Made by a program: the position numbers and the translations under genes. Below, piece by piece: positions 36,385 through 54,200 of a stretch of DNA of 64,000 nt; within the stretch, counting starts at the first letter, position 1; the number at the start of each line of letters is the position of its first letter. The notes below the pieces were generated by a model that saw nothing but the letters and a program-made list of their open reading frames with translations, ran no database searches and was not told where the DNA came from. Source of the DNA: Halocaridina rubra (taxonomy: Eukaryota > Arthropoda > Malacostraca > Decapoda > Atyidae); NCBI GenBank assembly GCA_037179515.1, contig JAXCGZ010013593.1, forward strand, positions 1-64,000, given 5' to 3'.

Positions 36385-36530
36385 CATTTCCTCTTGTAAG
36401 AGGGGTGGCTGAGCCAAGAAAATGCATTCACCACAATCCACACATACCTCAATTACTCCTCTTAGCTCCTTGGGGATAAAGGATTACCACATATTCCCCC
36501 TTACCACCCTGCTGGGGTCACCCACAAGGT
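36385..36530 (+). repeat. Dispersed repeat, family D
   Basis: CTCTTGTAAGAGGGGTGGCTG head, then CACATACCTCAATTACTCC, CTTAGCTCCTTGGGGATAAA and ACCACCCTGCTGGGGTCACC. Confidence 0.65.
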
Positions 36531-36819
36531 AGGTCGTGAAATCATTATCATTTACAGGAAGTCATCTTACACTGTCTTGACTAACGCGATTTTGACTTTT
36601 AGCTAATGGAAATATAAAAAAATTACTATATTCAGTATTTTATTTCATGAATGACACTGGAACACGAAAGAAAATTGCCCTCACTAGACCCGAGCACCAA
36701 GAAAACACTGAGGAAAAAAAGTAGCAGCTTAAGGAAAAGGCAGAAAGAAATGAATGATAAACATTAGGAGTAGGGCAGACAGAAGGAAAAGTCAAAGTAT
36801 TGAAGTCCTAGGAATACGG

Positions 36820-37445
36820 AAGGATTAGGCCTTGAGATGACAATAGATCAGCTTTCTAAGGGAAGAAAGGTCATAAGACTTTGGGAAGACAGAGGGAGGA
36901 AAAGAGTTCCAGAGTTTGAAGGTGGAAGGGAAGAAGCAGTCACTGAACGGACCAATACGTGAGGTACAAATCTCCACAAGGTACTTAAGAGAGACTAATA
37001 AATTTTTAGTAGCTGAAAAGTGGAAAAGTAATGATAGAAACAAAACAGAATTTCCCATATTTTTGCAGTTTTAGAAATTTGTATTATGTGACTCCTCCGA
37101 ATTTCGTTATTTTAGAAGACAATAGGGTTATCAAGAGGAGAGATGATAAAGAGATAATCAGAAATTGTGTTCTGGAGGCAATAAAATTAACTAGATTTTG
37201 GGTGCCCTATTCTGGTACTCTGTAAATCAGAGTTGAGAGATGAAGAAATAGTAATAAGAGACTGATTAAGAGTAGCAGACAAAGGTCTTAAAAGGAAGGC
37301 AGAGGAAAAATGAAGGGTAGAATCATCGGCAAAGGAGTGGAGAAGCAAGGAAGATGAGGACTGGACAAGATAATTGATGAAGAGATGGAACGGAGTATGT
37401 TAAAGAACAGAGCCTTGAGGAACACCACAGGTCACTAGGAATAAG
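36820..37445 (-). pseudogene. Jockey/CR1-like LINE reverse transcriptase fragment
   Basis: The - strand reads CGVPQGSVL at about 37420-37440, HSFADDSTLHFSSAFLL (RT block with the catalytic A-D-D) near 37320, and finally RIGPFSDCFFPSTFKLWNSF and SYDLSSLRKLIYC to the stop at 36825. Several stops and frame changes interrupt it. It is a different family from the RTE copies. Its 5' end lies about 120 bases from the start of the RTE copy at 37563 (opposite strand). Confidence 0.75.
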
Positions 37446-37562
37446 CTCACTTTACATTAATGGTGGAACAAATTATCTGCAAAAGTTGAGGGTATAATCC
37501 TGAGTATACCAGATATACACACTACCTAACATAGCAACTTTTTTCATAACATCTGACTTCTG

Positions 37563-38212
37563 CATGATGATGGGGAGGTCAATTTGCAGGGGGAGGTGTT
37601 GAAAAGAGTTGAAAAGTTCAAGTATTTGGGATCAACAGTAGCAGAGGATGGTGACCTAGAGTCAGAAATAACCCACAGAATACAAGCGGGATGGAAGAAC
37701 TGGAAGAAAGTGTCTGGGGTGCTGTGCGACAGGAGAATAGGGATTAAGTTGAGAGGTAAGGTGCACAAGACAGTTGTGAGACCTGTGATGATGTATAGAG
37801 CAAAGACATGGGCCATAAAGAAGACACAAGAGAAAAAACTGGCTGTAGCAGCGATGAGGATGTTGAGATGGATGTGTGGGGTGACAAGAAGAGATAAGAT
37901 CAGAAACGAGGTAATTAGAGGTACCTCAAAAGTTAGAGAAATATCAGATAAGATACAAGAAAGTAGACTAAGATAGCATGGTCATGTCATTAGGAGGGAT
38001 GAACAGTATGTTGGGAAGAGAGTGATGGAAATGGATATACTGGGTAGGAGAAGGAGGGGGAGACCAAAGCGTAGGTGGATGGATTGCATCAATGACGACC
38101 TGAGGTCTAAAAGTTTGTTGGGTGATGAGGTATGGGATAGAAAAATATGGAGAAGACTGGCCAGAAACATCGACCCCACATAAAAGTGGGAAAAGATGTA
38201 GACGAAGAAGTA
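37563..38212 (+). pseudogene. RTE-type LINE 3' region (uninterrupted sister copy)
   Basis: Reads VEKFKYLGSTVAEDGDLES, ITHRIQAGWKNWKKVSGV, VHKTVVRPVMMY, MRMLRWMCGVTRRDKIRNE and SDKIQESRLR before a stop at 37974, then RRRRGRPKRRWMDCINDD-like in another frame. The 3' end is CCCCACATAAAAGTGGGAAA with GACGAAGAAG. It gives the empty-site sequence for the insertion at 6738. Confidence 0.88.
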
Positions 38213-38797
38213 AAAAACTATCAAGAGAAAAAATTAATAGTTAGCCATTGAGGTCGCAGGTTATATTTTTAGAGGAAAATGTTTCAAGAAAGGTGTCTAT
38301 TGCAATTATGAATAAAATAACACAAACCCATCTTTCACGAAACTACAGAAGAAACGAGAGAGAGCGCCTTCTCCATTTGCATTAACAGAATAGAGATAAA
38401 TAGAGGAACAATTGTATAGCCACAAATCAATCTTGAAACAAGCATCAGAGACTTCACAGTTAGCCAATATTAGTTGAATAAGGAGAAAGAATGAGAGTAC
38501 CTAGGGAAGCCTGGAGAATGTGTGGACTGTAGTGAAAGTGAGAATGTGGATGAGGAAGTGGAAGATGAATGGAGGTACGATATATAGAAGAGAGGCCTGT
38601 AAATCTTTGCAATGCCTACTATCATAATTGAGTTATTGTGGTGTCGCAGTTTGTTGCATCATTAGGCTCAATATTAACATTAAAAGTCCAAAGGTTAATG
38701 TGATGCATCCAAATTATACATGGTACCAAATTAAAAATTAATATGCTATAATTAGAGTATAAGACTTTCAAAAACAACTTACCACATGGGTTAAGGT
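38213..38797. other. Probable 3' UTR or downstream flank of SMIM13
   Basis: No coding signal. This - strand downstream region should contain the SMIM13 3' UTR; no convincing poly(A) signal was picked out. Confidence 0.35.
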
Positions 38798-44187
<5,390 letters not shown>

Positions 44188-45206
44188 TTGCTTGCATAAA
44201 CACACTTGATAAAAGGTACAAGCACACTCATCCGTACCGTCCGCTCGTTACTCAGCTTTCTGAACAACAACATACAGAGCAGATAAAGGTGTTGATGTAG
44301 TCGTTGTGATTACTGCGGGGTCATGAGTTATTTGTTCGTTTTTCTAAGTCATATTTTATACATCTTGATTGAAGCAAATATATTCTTTACTAAGTGCATT
44401 TACTAATTTAAAATTATTTAATCTTCTTTATTTTGAAATATGAATGCTGAGTGTATTTAATTCATCAAAAACTATGATAAAAATGAGAATGAAGAGACAA
44501 ACATGATAAAATCTTGTACAATAATAATCATCCTACATGGTAATTACTATGTATTGTAATAATTAATTTAGCATTCATTTAGCATTATTTGGAACACAGG
44601 TTCCCAGGTTCTTCTCTTTATTGGACTAATCACATTATCTATATATCCAATTATGACTACTTCATATTGATTTTTGAGAATTATCATATCCAACAACTTC
44701 TAAGCTAATTCTAAAGTGTAAATATCAGTCAATTTTCAATTCAAAATATCAGACAGATTATGAATAGATCGGATATTTAATATCAAGTGAAAATAAAAAA
44801 AAATATATTTTGGTGCAGTAGAGTAATACTTTAGATAAACAAACAAACTGTAATTGGCCTAAAGGAATTTGTCCTTTTAGAAAGTAAAAGAAAATGCCTA
44901 TTCGATGAACAACAAAGCACATGATGAATGTTAAAATAAAAACATCTCTTCATAATTCCCATTAACAAAAAGGATTGATTTTATGATTAAAATGACATTA
45001 TATATACACGATTCATATAACATGAAATACATTTCATTAAATAACATAAGAACTATGATGCAATTAACGTAATATGTGATAATGTAAATAATACTATGTC
45101 AACATGGCACATGTTTATCTTGACAGCTGGCAAGTGGAGTGATAAAAGAAATTACGAACTTCAGTCAGGGCTTTAAAAAGTGCCATAATTTAACTGAATG
45201 TGAATT
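44188..45206. promoter_or_regulatory. Shared upstream region of SMIM13 and CCDC149
   Basis: About 1 kb between the two divergent start codons. AT-rich except near 44220-44290. It must hold both 5' UTRs and promoters. No TATA box or X-box was recognised, and no further coding exon. Confidence 0.4.
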
Positions 45207-48200
45207 ATGAGTAGAAATGCAAGTAGAACTCGGCATTTACAAATTATTACGCCAGAGGAAGAACTGGAAAATCTCAGGAATGAAGTAAGTTTTTGTGTAA
45301 GCTTCCATACCTCATAGCTCAACAGGGTGTCAAGGCCATGCCAAAGGACCCTGATTTAAGCCTGCCTCATTCCGCATAACTTCGAATTTTATAACTGTCA
45401 TATGATACTATAAGTGCTCCAGGATGATAGATATATAATACAATAAATAAATTAGTTAATTCACAGAAGTATTTTCTTGGGGTATTAACAACTGAATTTT
45501 AAAGATTAATTCTGGCCTCTTACAGAAATTTGCTCATGTTAACGAGTTCCAATTTGTCTTGTACCAATGCTTAGCGGTAGCTCAGTGGTCGGGCGTGCAA
45601 CCCGGTAAGCTAATAACGCTGGTACAGTATCACCGCAGTGCGTTAGAAAGGGCATCTTGCCTTAATGTCTACATCCACCCACATTCTAGTAGGGACAAAT
45701 TGTGACTTATGAAATTTTGGAAATGATATTCCCAAGGTTAGGATATGGAGACAACCTTCTGATACATCTCCAGCTTTGTCTCCTGTTATCAGAGGTATGA
45801 ATTGTACTCCTTACTATTACACTATAAGTGGTCAGATAATGTTATCTGATAGCTGTTATATTGCTCTATTTCTTATTCATTCTATGCTTCCTTAGGGTGT
45901 GTTGCTCTTGGGCTTGTCTTCTACTTCTGTTATCTATTGCTAGACAACAACTTTCTTGTACTGAAATTATCAAGTCTAATATTTATTTATTGCAAACTTT
46001 CAAGGTTGGTGCCCTTAAAAGAACAGTGGACAGCAAAAGCGCTGCTGTAAATATTCTTCGTACAGAATTACAGGAATGTCAAAAGGAAAGAGACAAGTTT
46101 CGAACATTGGTTGAGGATGAAACGCTACATCGTTCATCTGTGTCCTCAGTGTCGAAGGTAAGCCTTTCATTGCTATTACAATAGTCTTCATTCAATGGTA
46201 AATGATGCTGCCATTAAAACTGCGTTTGTAAACGATCCTTGCCTGCTAACTCTGTGGATGATCCAAATAGGGTGGTGGTGGGGGAATGTGGCAGCCCTTT
46301 TTACCCAGGATGCTAAGAGGAGTGATAGAGTTATGTTTGTCTTCTGGTGAATGTGTGCTTTGACTCGGCCACCCCCTTACAAGGTGGATACTGGCCATCG
46401 TTTATGTATATACTGTACTAAATAAACTCATTATGTTTAGAAGTGACTGCTTATTGTATTGTACAGAGAAAAATATACAAAAATGCTTTATATCCAATCA
46501 TCTGAACGAATTTTTATATTGGTTATGAAACATTCAGTTTATAAAGGGCATTCATTGTAATATTATTTTCTATATTTCAAGATGATATTAGAGCACGCAA
46601 AAATTAAGTTTTTATCATTTGCATTCTTTTCAGAAAGCTGCCTATTCAGATCCTTGTCGATCGGCCATGTTAAGTGGCTCTGAAGGGACTTTAGCACAAC
46701 TGCTTTCCCTCTCCAAAGAAGAAAATAAAACTTTAAGGCTTGAATCAACTGAGCTCCGTTGCAAATTACATGATGCTCAGGCAGACATAAAGGTATACCA
46801 CTCCAAGAAGCAATATCTCTATTTATATTTATTGTATGTTTTTTATAATTATGATGAAAATACACAGATTAATAAAACTTCTGTTGCTTGAATATTGTTA
46901 ATGGTAGTAATATATGTGCTAAAAACACATTCCTATAACTTCTAATATATGAGTATTGCTAATAAGAGTAATATATGAAGTTGGTTTCCTATAAACAAAT
47001 GCTAACATTGATAAAAATAGTTTTATTACTATAGAGAGGTATATATGTACTTTTTTACCAAAGACTTCTTTTTAATAAAAAGAATGTTCTCTTCATCAAC
47101 TGCTCTCCTGTTTTTTAAAATTTGTTGTGTATTTAATATACACTTTCAGTTGGAAACTTATCCATGACATAGATGTCAGTGACATATCCGTGTTCAATCT
47201 CGACACGGGGTGTTATGAAGAGCATCCAGCCATAAGTCCCCAGCTCCAACTTATCTATGTCCATCCCTATTCAAATGGGGATTAATATTGACATAAAATG
47301 GTAAATAGTAAAACATTAGTTTTCTGCTCTCATAGGTTTTACGAGAAGAGATACAGCGTTTAAGAGGTGGAGAATCAAGAAGAAGAAGTCTCGCCCATAC
47401 AGCCACAAGCCAGTTAGCTCATCAAGAACGTGAACAATTTATATCTCAAATGGAAATCCTAAACTCAAAGGTCAGCAATGATAACATTTTCTGACACAGT
47501 AATACAGTACAAAATATTGTTATAAGCTAAATGTAGCAATGTCTGTGGTACCTCACAGTAGAAGATTCTTGCCCATTTACCCTGTAGTTAGCCCAAGCAA
47601 GGTGGTAGGGAGAATTGTGATAGCTTTTTTCCCCAAAGAGCTAAGAAGTGTGATCAAGGTATGCGAGTATTAGCTTCTGGTGAATGTGTGTGCTTTAACT
47701 GGGCCACCTCCTCAAGAGGGTATTGGAGCAATACATATGTATACTAAAGACATGGCATACTACTTGAACTGGAGCCAGTATCAAGTATGGGGATATTGCA
47801 ATAAAGGTGAGGAAACTTACATAATGAATATATTAAGACGAAAAATGGTCCGATTTGGCAACAAATGGATGGGTATGATTTATTACAAATTAAAGCTAAA
47901 GTTCCGTGTTTTTACTTTCATTGCCTTCAAGAAGGAATTGAAAGTAAAGAGGGCTATAAACACTTTCTGTATGTATGAATACATAATGAGTGATTAGATA
48001 ATTACAATAGTAATTGGAAGGTAATTGAGAATAGAATAAAAAATTAAAAATGAAACATCTTGAATGTAAGTGGTTGCATATGTATCAGTCAGATATTTTG
48101 TATGAAAAAGGTGTTAATTTTTATTATATTCTTGTCATATTATTTTAGAAAGTCAACCGTATGGTGCATTTATAGTTCTTGAGATGTGAATTCGAATTTC

Positions 48201-51200
48201 TAGAAGTGTGGATTTGAAAGTTTCTGCATATTATTGGTATAGCAGGATAGTATGTATAGGATTAAGGTCCCTAATTTCTATGGCTATAGTAAATAGTGAT
48301 GTCTCAGGAGTATAATGTGACTTTGCTATCACCTCTAAGATTCGTGAAACTGTATTAGTCTAGTACTGTATCTGAATTAACTATAAAACATAATATAAAG
48401 TTACAGAAGGAACCCATAAAAAAAATTTTGGCAGAAGATCCTTGCCATTTACCTTGTGGATGATCCAAGGAGGGTGGTGGGAGGAGTTGATTGAGGTATG
48501 TTTGATTCTGGTGAATGTGTTTGCTTTGACTCGGCCACCCCCTTTACAAGAGGAAACATGACCAATGTACATATATATAATGTACCGGTAAGTTCAGATA
48601 AGTTACAGAATGTGCTCTAATACTTAAAGCAAACTCACCTTTTCCTTTTTTATCACTATGAAAGTGCCAAGCATTGGAAGGTGATGTTCGTGGTCTAGTA
48701 GAAGAGAGAGAAGAATTGGTGAGGGAGCTAGACACGGCCAGCCATAAACTTCATCGCCTCAATCACATTCTCAACACCGTGCTCTCCAACACGTCCTCTC
48801 ACCATCCCAAGCGGTTGATCGACCTAGACGCGATAATTACAGAAAACAGGTCCGTCAAGATTATGATATAATATAGAAAAATTGTTTTATGTTATTCCTT
48901 TGTTTTAAGTGCTTAATGTTTTATCGATAAGATTAATAATTTATAGCAAAGGATGTTTTTACTTTATTAATTTTTAAGTACGGTATGATCTTCATACTTG
49001 AGAATTATGTTGATTCGCTCTTTTATTTTAGTTAGAAGAATGTTAAGTAAAGATAATTTGATAAGCAGAAATGTTAATGCTGTACCCTCTACTGTTGAAG
49101 TGAGTGGTGATTATGTTTCGGTGTCTGCAGATACTATAGTACAATATTTTTATACTGCGTACACCAGGTTTTGCTGCCCTTGCATAGGAGCCATTATTAA
49201 ATTTCCCTCATGAGAAAGCTATAATAATTTTTTAATTACAATAGGAGCCAATATTATGTTTCCCTTTTAAGAAAAATAAAATGTTTTTATAATTACATTT
49301 ACAGTATTAAGATTTGTTAATGGTCAGAGACAGTGAGTGATATAGGTACCTAACAGCTCATCAGTTACTCATCAAAAGTGTTGTTGATTGGTGGAATTAA
49401 ACGAATATTTATACAAACATATTAGGCTTAGTTCATGGGTAGCATGTAGATACCACAATATTATATTAAAATGCAGACTTTATGCCTGAGTGAACTGTGA
49501 GGCAAGGGAAATTCTCCTTATTCTGGTATGTGCAGGACACGAATAAGTTTGCTCAGCTCTTAGGTACCGCCTAAACAGTCCAAAGTAAAGTTAACATAGT
49601 GATGACACTACTGAAAATGCTAACCATGGTCAACAACCAGTAAATAACTACAAATCTAAGAATCTTGTCTGAGGAGAAAACAAATTTCACCACAGTAATA
49701 GCTGTCTCAAAAGGAAAAGTAGATTACAATTCATAGTTTGGAATAGAAGGAGCTTGCATTATTGCCAATTTAAGTGAACATTTGGGATATATGATAGCAA
49801 TTGGTTCAGCTAATCATTACCATTTGTGAAATGTAGTTATTTGTTGGTACAGTTAATTTAAGTAAATTTCCATATGACCCTCCAACAGAAAGTGAACAGA
49901 CTTTGCCCACAAAGAAGTGTTCATATCCAATTTGATAGCCCGTTCAACACTATACATAAAGAGTAATAAGTTGAAGTATCAATTATTTATCCCGCTGGGA
50001 TGAGTAGAGCTCCAAAAAGACTCGTAAGTAGGTGATATGTCAGTCTTTAAACAAACTAACACAAAGCATGTGAAGGCAGTGAACTAACAGCACTGGAAAT
50101 AGCAATATTCACCGATACTTGTAGAGATCTTTGTATAGATGATGAGGATTGCTGAAAGTGTACACAATCTTGGTGATGGTCTTTACTGTATGTATTTAAA
50201 ATTTTCTGCTCATGGAACAACTCTTTGCTAATGTGTTCACTTTTCTACTTTTGGTTTGTGTAGCTATATAAAAAATCTATACTCCCCCTTATAAGGGGAG
50301 TGGCTGATCAAAGCAAAAAATTTTATTTTTTGTGGGAGGAAATAGAAAAGAGGATATTTCCAATCCCCTCGCTTTGCCCCATTTAGTCGATTTTTACAAA
50401 ATGCAGGGAAATGTGAAGAAGGTAATCTCACCCTTCTCATGATTAGTGTATATTACTGGTATAAGTAATTATAACAGATAAGTTATGTAGCCGAGAAAAT
50501 GCAAAATAACTTTTTCGAATATAATCGAGTTAACTGTTTCTGATAGAAAGGAAGTATATATGTTTTCTGCAAGTCAGTTTTCTCCTCTTATGCATATAGC
50601 AAAGTAAAAAGGAACTCAATTACCCCCTTTTTATGTTCATCTTTGCATTCCTGTGACACTTTTTAGGAAGTCTGCTTTTGTGTGGGGGTTAATCCAGTTA
50701 ACATTTTATGCCATCCATAGTTTGCTTCTATAATAATGGCCACCCTGTTCATTTAGGCAGGAGAGGGCAATACAGTATATACATACAGTATAAATGATTT
50801 ACTTGTGTAATTTACGTTTCTTCAGGGATGTGAAGCATGTCACTTAATGTACATAGACTTTTTAAGTCGACATTCAGTTCTGTAATTTTTGGAATGCAGT
50901 ACAGTACATAATTGTCACCTGTGTATTAGCACTAATCATTTCTACTTACCACCTTTCATTACTAATACTGTAGTACGTATGTGGTATGTGAATCTCTATC
51001 ACTTCTTAGCGTATTTCCAGTGATGTATATTGGGACCGCAGTGGCTGGCCAAGCATTCGACTCGGGAAGTGGCATACCTCAAGGCATTAGTAAGGGCATC
51101 TATCCTTGATTCTCCAGCTCCAACCTGTGTCCACACCCACATTCAAATTGGGATTAATAGACTCAAAACTGAAAAAACAATATGTGTATTGTGTATTTTG

Positions 51201-54200
51201 TTGTGTTCTTTTAATCATACTAAGTGGAAATAATTCGTTTATGTAAATGCAAGATTGTAAAACTATGAGATAAAGTAAATTCAATAGATATTGCATATTA
51301 TTTGTATAACTTTCACTGAGAAATTACATAAATTTCACTCACTCACTCCGCTGGCTGCGGGCCTCTGTGGCCCCTTGCCGCCATTACAAGAAGCCTCCAC
51401 TGGTTACGGTCCATTGCTTCAATCCACATTTAACATTTTCCTCACTTAGTGAGGAAAATGTTAAAGACCAGTGGTATGATGAAATACAAGAAGTTTTGAA
51501 TAGAGCTCCAGGACATGATGTGTTAATAGTTCTTGGCGATATGAATGCACAAATAGGAAGAGAAACTGAAGCAGTTATGTAGCAGTCAACTTCTTTACTG
51601 TTGCATAACTGGATATGTTACTATAGTGTTTTAATAATTCCACGTCTTATATTTAACAGATATCTGCAGGAAAGGGTAAAACAGACTGAAGAAGAGAGGA
51701 ATTTGGCTAAAAGTAATGCATCTAAATATAAGGTAACTTGTCTTTTCACAGCAATGATACTTACCGTAACATTTGCTAAATAAATTGCGACACTTCCTTC
51801 TCTGTATCAAAGTACAAACTACTATTTTCTCTCTCCTATTCCAAGCATTGGTTCCCCATTTGTTGATATCAAGGTCACATTTCTTCTTGTTAGTTTTTAG
51901 GACATATCTGTATCTTTTCCGTTGTCGGCCTCTTTTACGCTTACATTCTTTAAGTTGAGAGTAGAGGATATGTTTCAGCAGGTGTTCATCTTTCTTCTGA
52001 ACAACATGATCACTCCATCTTAGCTGGTTCTCAATGATGAATTCTTATATGCTTGATGTTTTGCCTTTGCTCAAGGTACTGACGATGGTTCTTTTGTCCT
52101 CCCAACTGATGTTTAAGATATTTCAAAGAGTACGTTTGTGGAACTTTTCAAATATCAAATTGAATGATTTTGTAATTTTTTAAAACATGGAAAGGAAATC
52201 TTTAAAATGGATGTAAAATCTCTCATGCATCCAGAGTTGGATCATAAACTGATGATGACGATGTGGTGGTACTTGATTAGCTGGATTCGCAAGTGATGAG
52301 ATGTTCATTGAAACCTAGCAGTTGTTCTGTCAGCATCTAGAGTAGTCAATTCCAAATAGTAAAACCTACTCCGTGGATCCTTTGTTGTTCAGGAACAACT
52401 CTTTTCTGGAAGGTGTACTGTCCCAGCTCTTTCTTCAGTTGCCTCACTCCAGGTCTGCAGACTCACTCAAAGCAAAAATGTCAAAATTTGATAACTGGAG
52501 TTCACTTACAATAAAGGTTGCATTTCTTTCAATTAGTCTGAATTCATTAGACTTTGTACATTCCAGTTATCAAATTCAGTAGTATCTACTCTTTACATTT
52601 TTCATTGCATTCTGGTGATCCCTTTTGTTTCAGCTTTCCAGGAATGATAGGATGTAGCTGACTATCTTAAGGGAACCTTTTCTCGTCCTAGCCCAGTTCA
52701 GGGTGATTAGAGGCAGTTTTAAATAGGGCTTCTTAGTCATAACTGCTGCTGCCAAACAAAATTTCTTGCATCCGTCCAAAAGTTAAGTGAGTGAATCAAG
52801 CATTCACCGCTTTCAAGCTGGTTCTTGACTAAGAGCTTCCAGCTATCACATTGCCTGCTCTTTATGCCATTCTCCATCTCTAAAAGACTTTTTAAAGTTT
52901 AAGCTGGTCCACATAGCAAATATGCCTGTATGTGTTTTTTTTTAACACCTACTTCACATTGCACTCCAAAAACACAATTTTTCACAAATCAGTCAGCTGA
53001 TTTCATTGGCAAGGAAACCAAGATAGGAGCTGATGGATCTGTTGCATCCTTCATCTGCTGAGTTATGATTAACTTCGGCTGCCTAGTCCACCTTTGAGGA
53101 CTGGAGGGTTTGTTCATTCATTAGTCCGGACTCACATCCTTGAGATGCTGTTGCTGTTCTTCCCTAAGCTGCTTGGTCAAACAACCCCAAGTTCTAAGGA
53201 AGGCAATACCAATCCTGGGTTTTCCCACAGAGGTCACAGGGATTGTATGTCAAGTTGGTGGCTTATGTGGTTGTGTGCAGTGCCTCTCTCATAATGTTTC
53301 CTTGGTTGTTCTCGGCGTCTACAGTTACAAGTAGTCTTTGAGAAATAACTGCCGGAGGGTAATTTATCATTGTATAAAAATTATCGTTGTGTGTGTTGTG
53401 TTGAGAGATGTGGTAATCGCCTGGGTGTCTGAAGCCTCTCCCAGGCAGGGGTTGGTTTTAGCAGTTTGGCCTCTTTTGCTGCTCATCTTCTGAGTTTCAG
53501 TTTCAGAGGGTGGACTTATGAGGAAGAATCATGGTCCTCATCCTTGAACTAGTTGCTTAGGATCACCCTGCCAGAAGCTAATGCTTCCAATGATATCACT
53601 CTCTGAGTCATGGGGTCACACATTCTACCTCACCACATCAAGGTAATGATCCATAGAGAAGGCTGCAGTATAGTATATACATTATTGAACAAACTGTACA
53701 GCATTAATGAAGGAGGCAAATCGGTATGATATCTGCATTTAAATCTTTCAGAAGTTCAGAAAGGTAGGAAATTGAGTTGGAAATGACATTGATGTTTAGC
53801 GTTTCCATACTCTTTTCATAATACCTGAATGCTAAATAATCTCAAATATATTTCTTGTTTTGAATGGGACAAATACAAATGTGTCAAGAAGAATGCTGAT
53901 TTTATTTCCTGCCTATAATGCTTTTCTACTGATGTTCCTTTCCTTATTCACAGGCTGCATTAGAAAAGAATCGCACTCAAGGATCTATAAAGCTGGGCTC
54001 TTCAGAAAACCTTATTGTCACTCCAAAACAAGGTAGAGTGCATGAGAAAGTTACGCGTTTCTGTTGGGATTCATAATGTAAAATTTACAGAAATGTGTTC
54101 CATATATGTTTCATTATATAGCAAACTGCATATACATAAGAAAACTACAAAGATAAATACAGTATTTCATGTGAGAATTTTGTGTACAGTATACACTAAA

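Noticed and set aside
45861..46004. N-terminal hydrophobic frame extending CCDC149 exon 2 upstream
   Set aside because: The acceptor TTTCAAG at 46004 and the phase match with exon 1 show that the upstream part is intron.
53094..53334. Plus-strand frames of about 65 residues
   Set aside because: They are antisense to a LINE relic shared with 27.8-29.2 kb.
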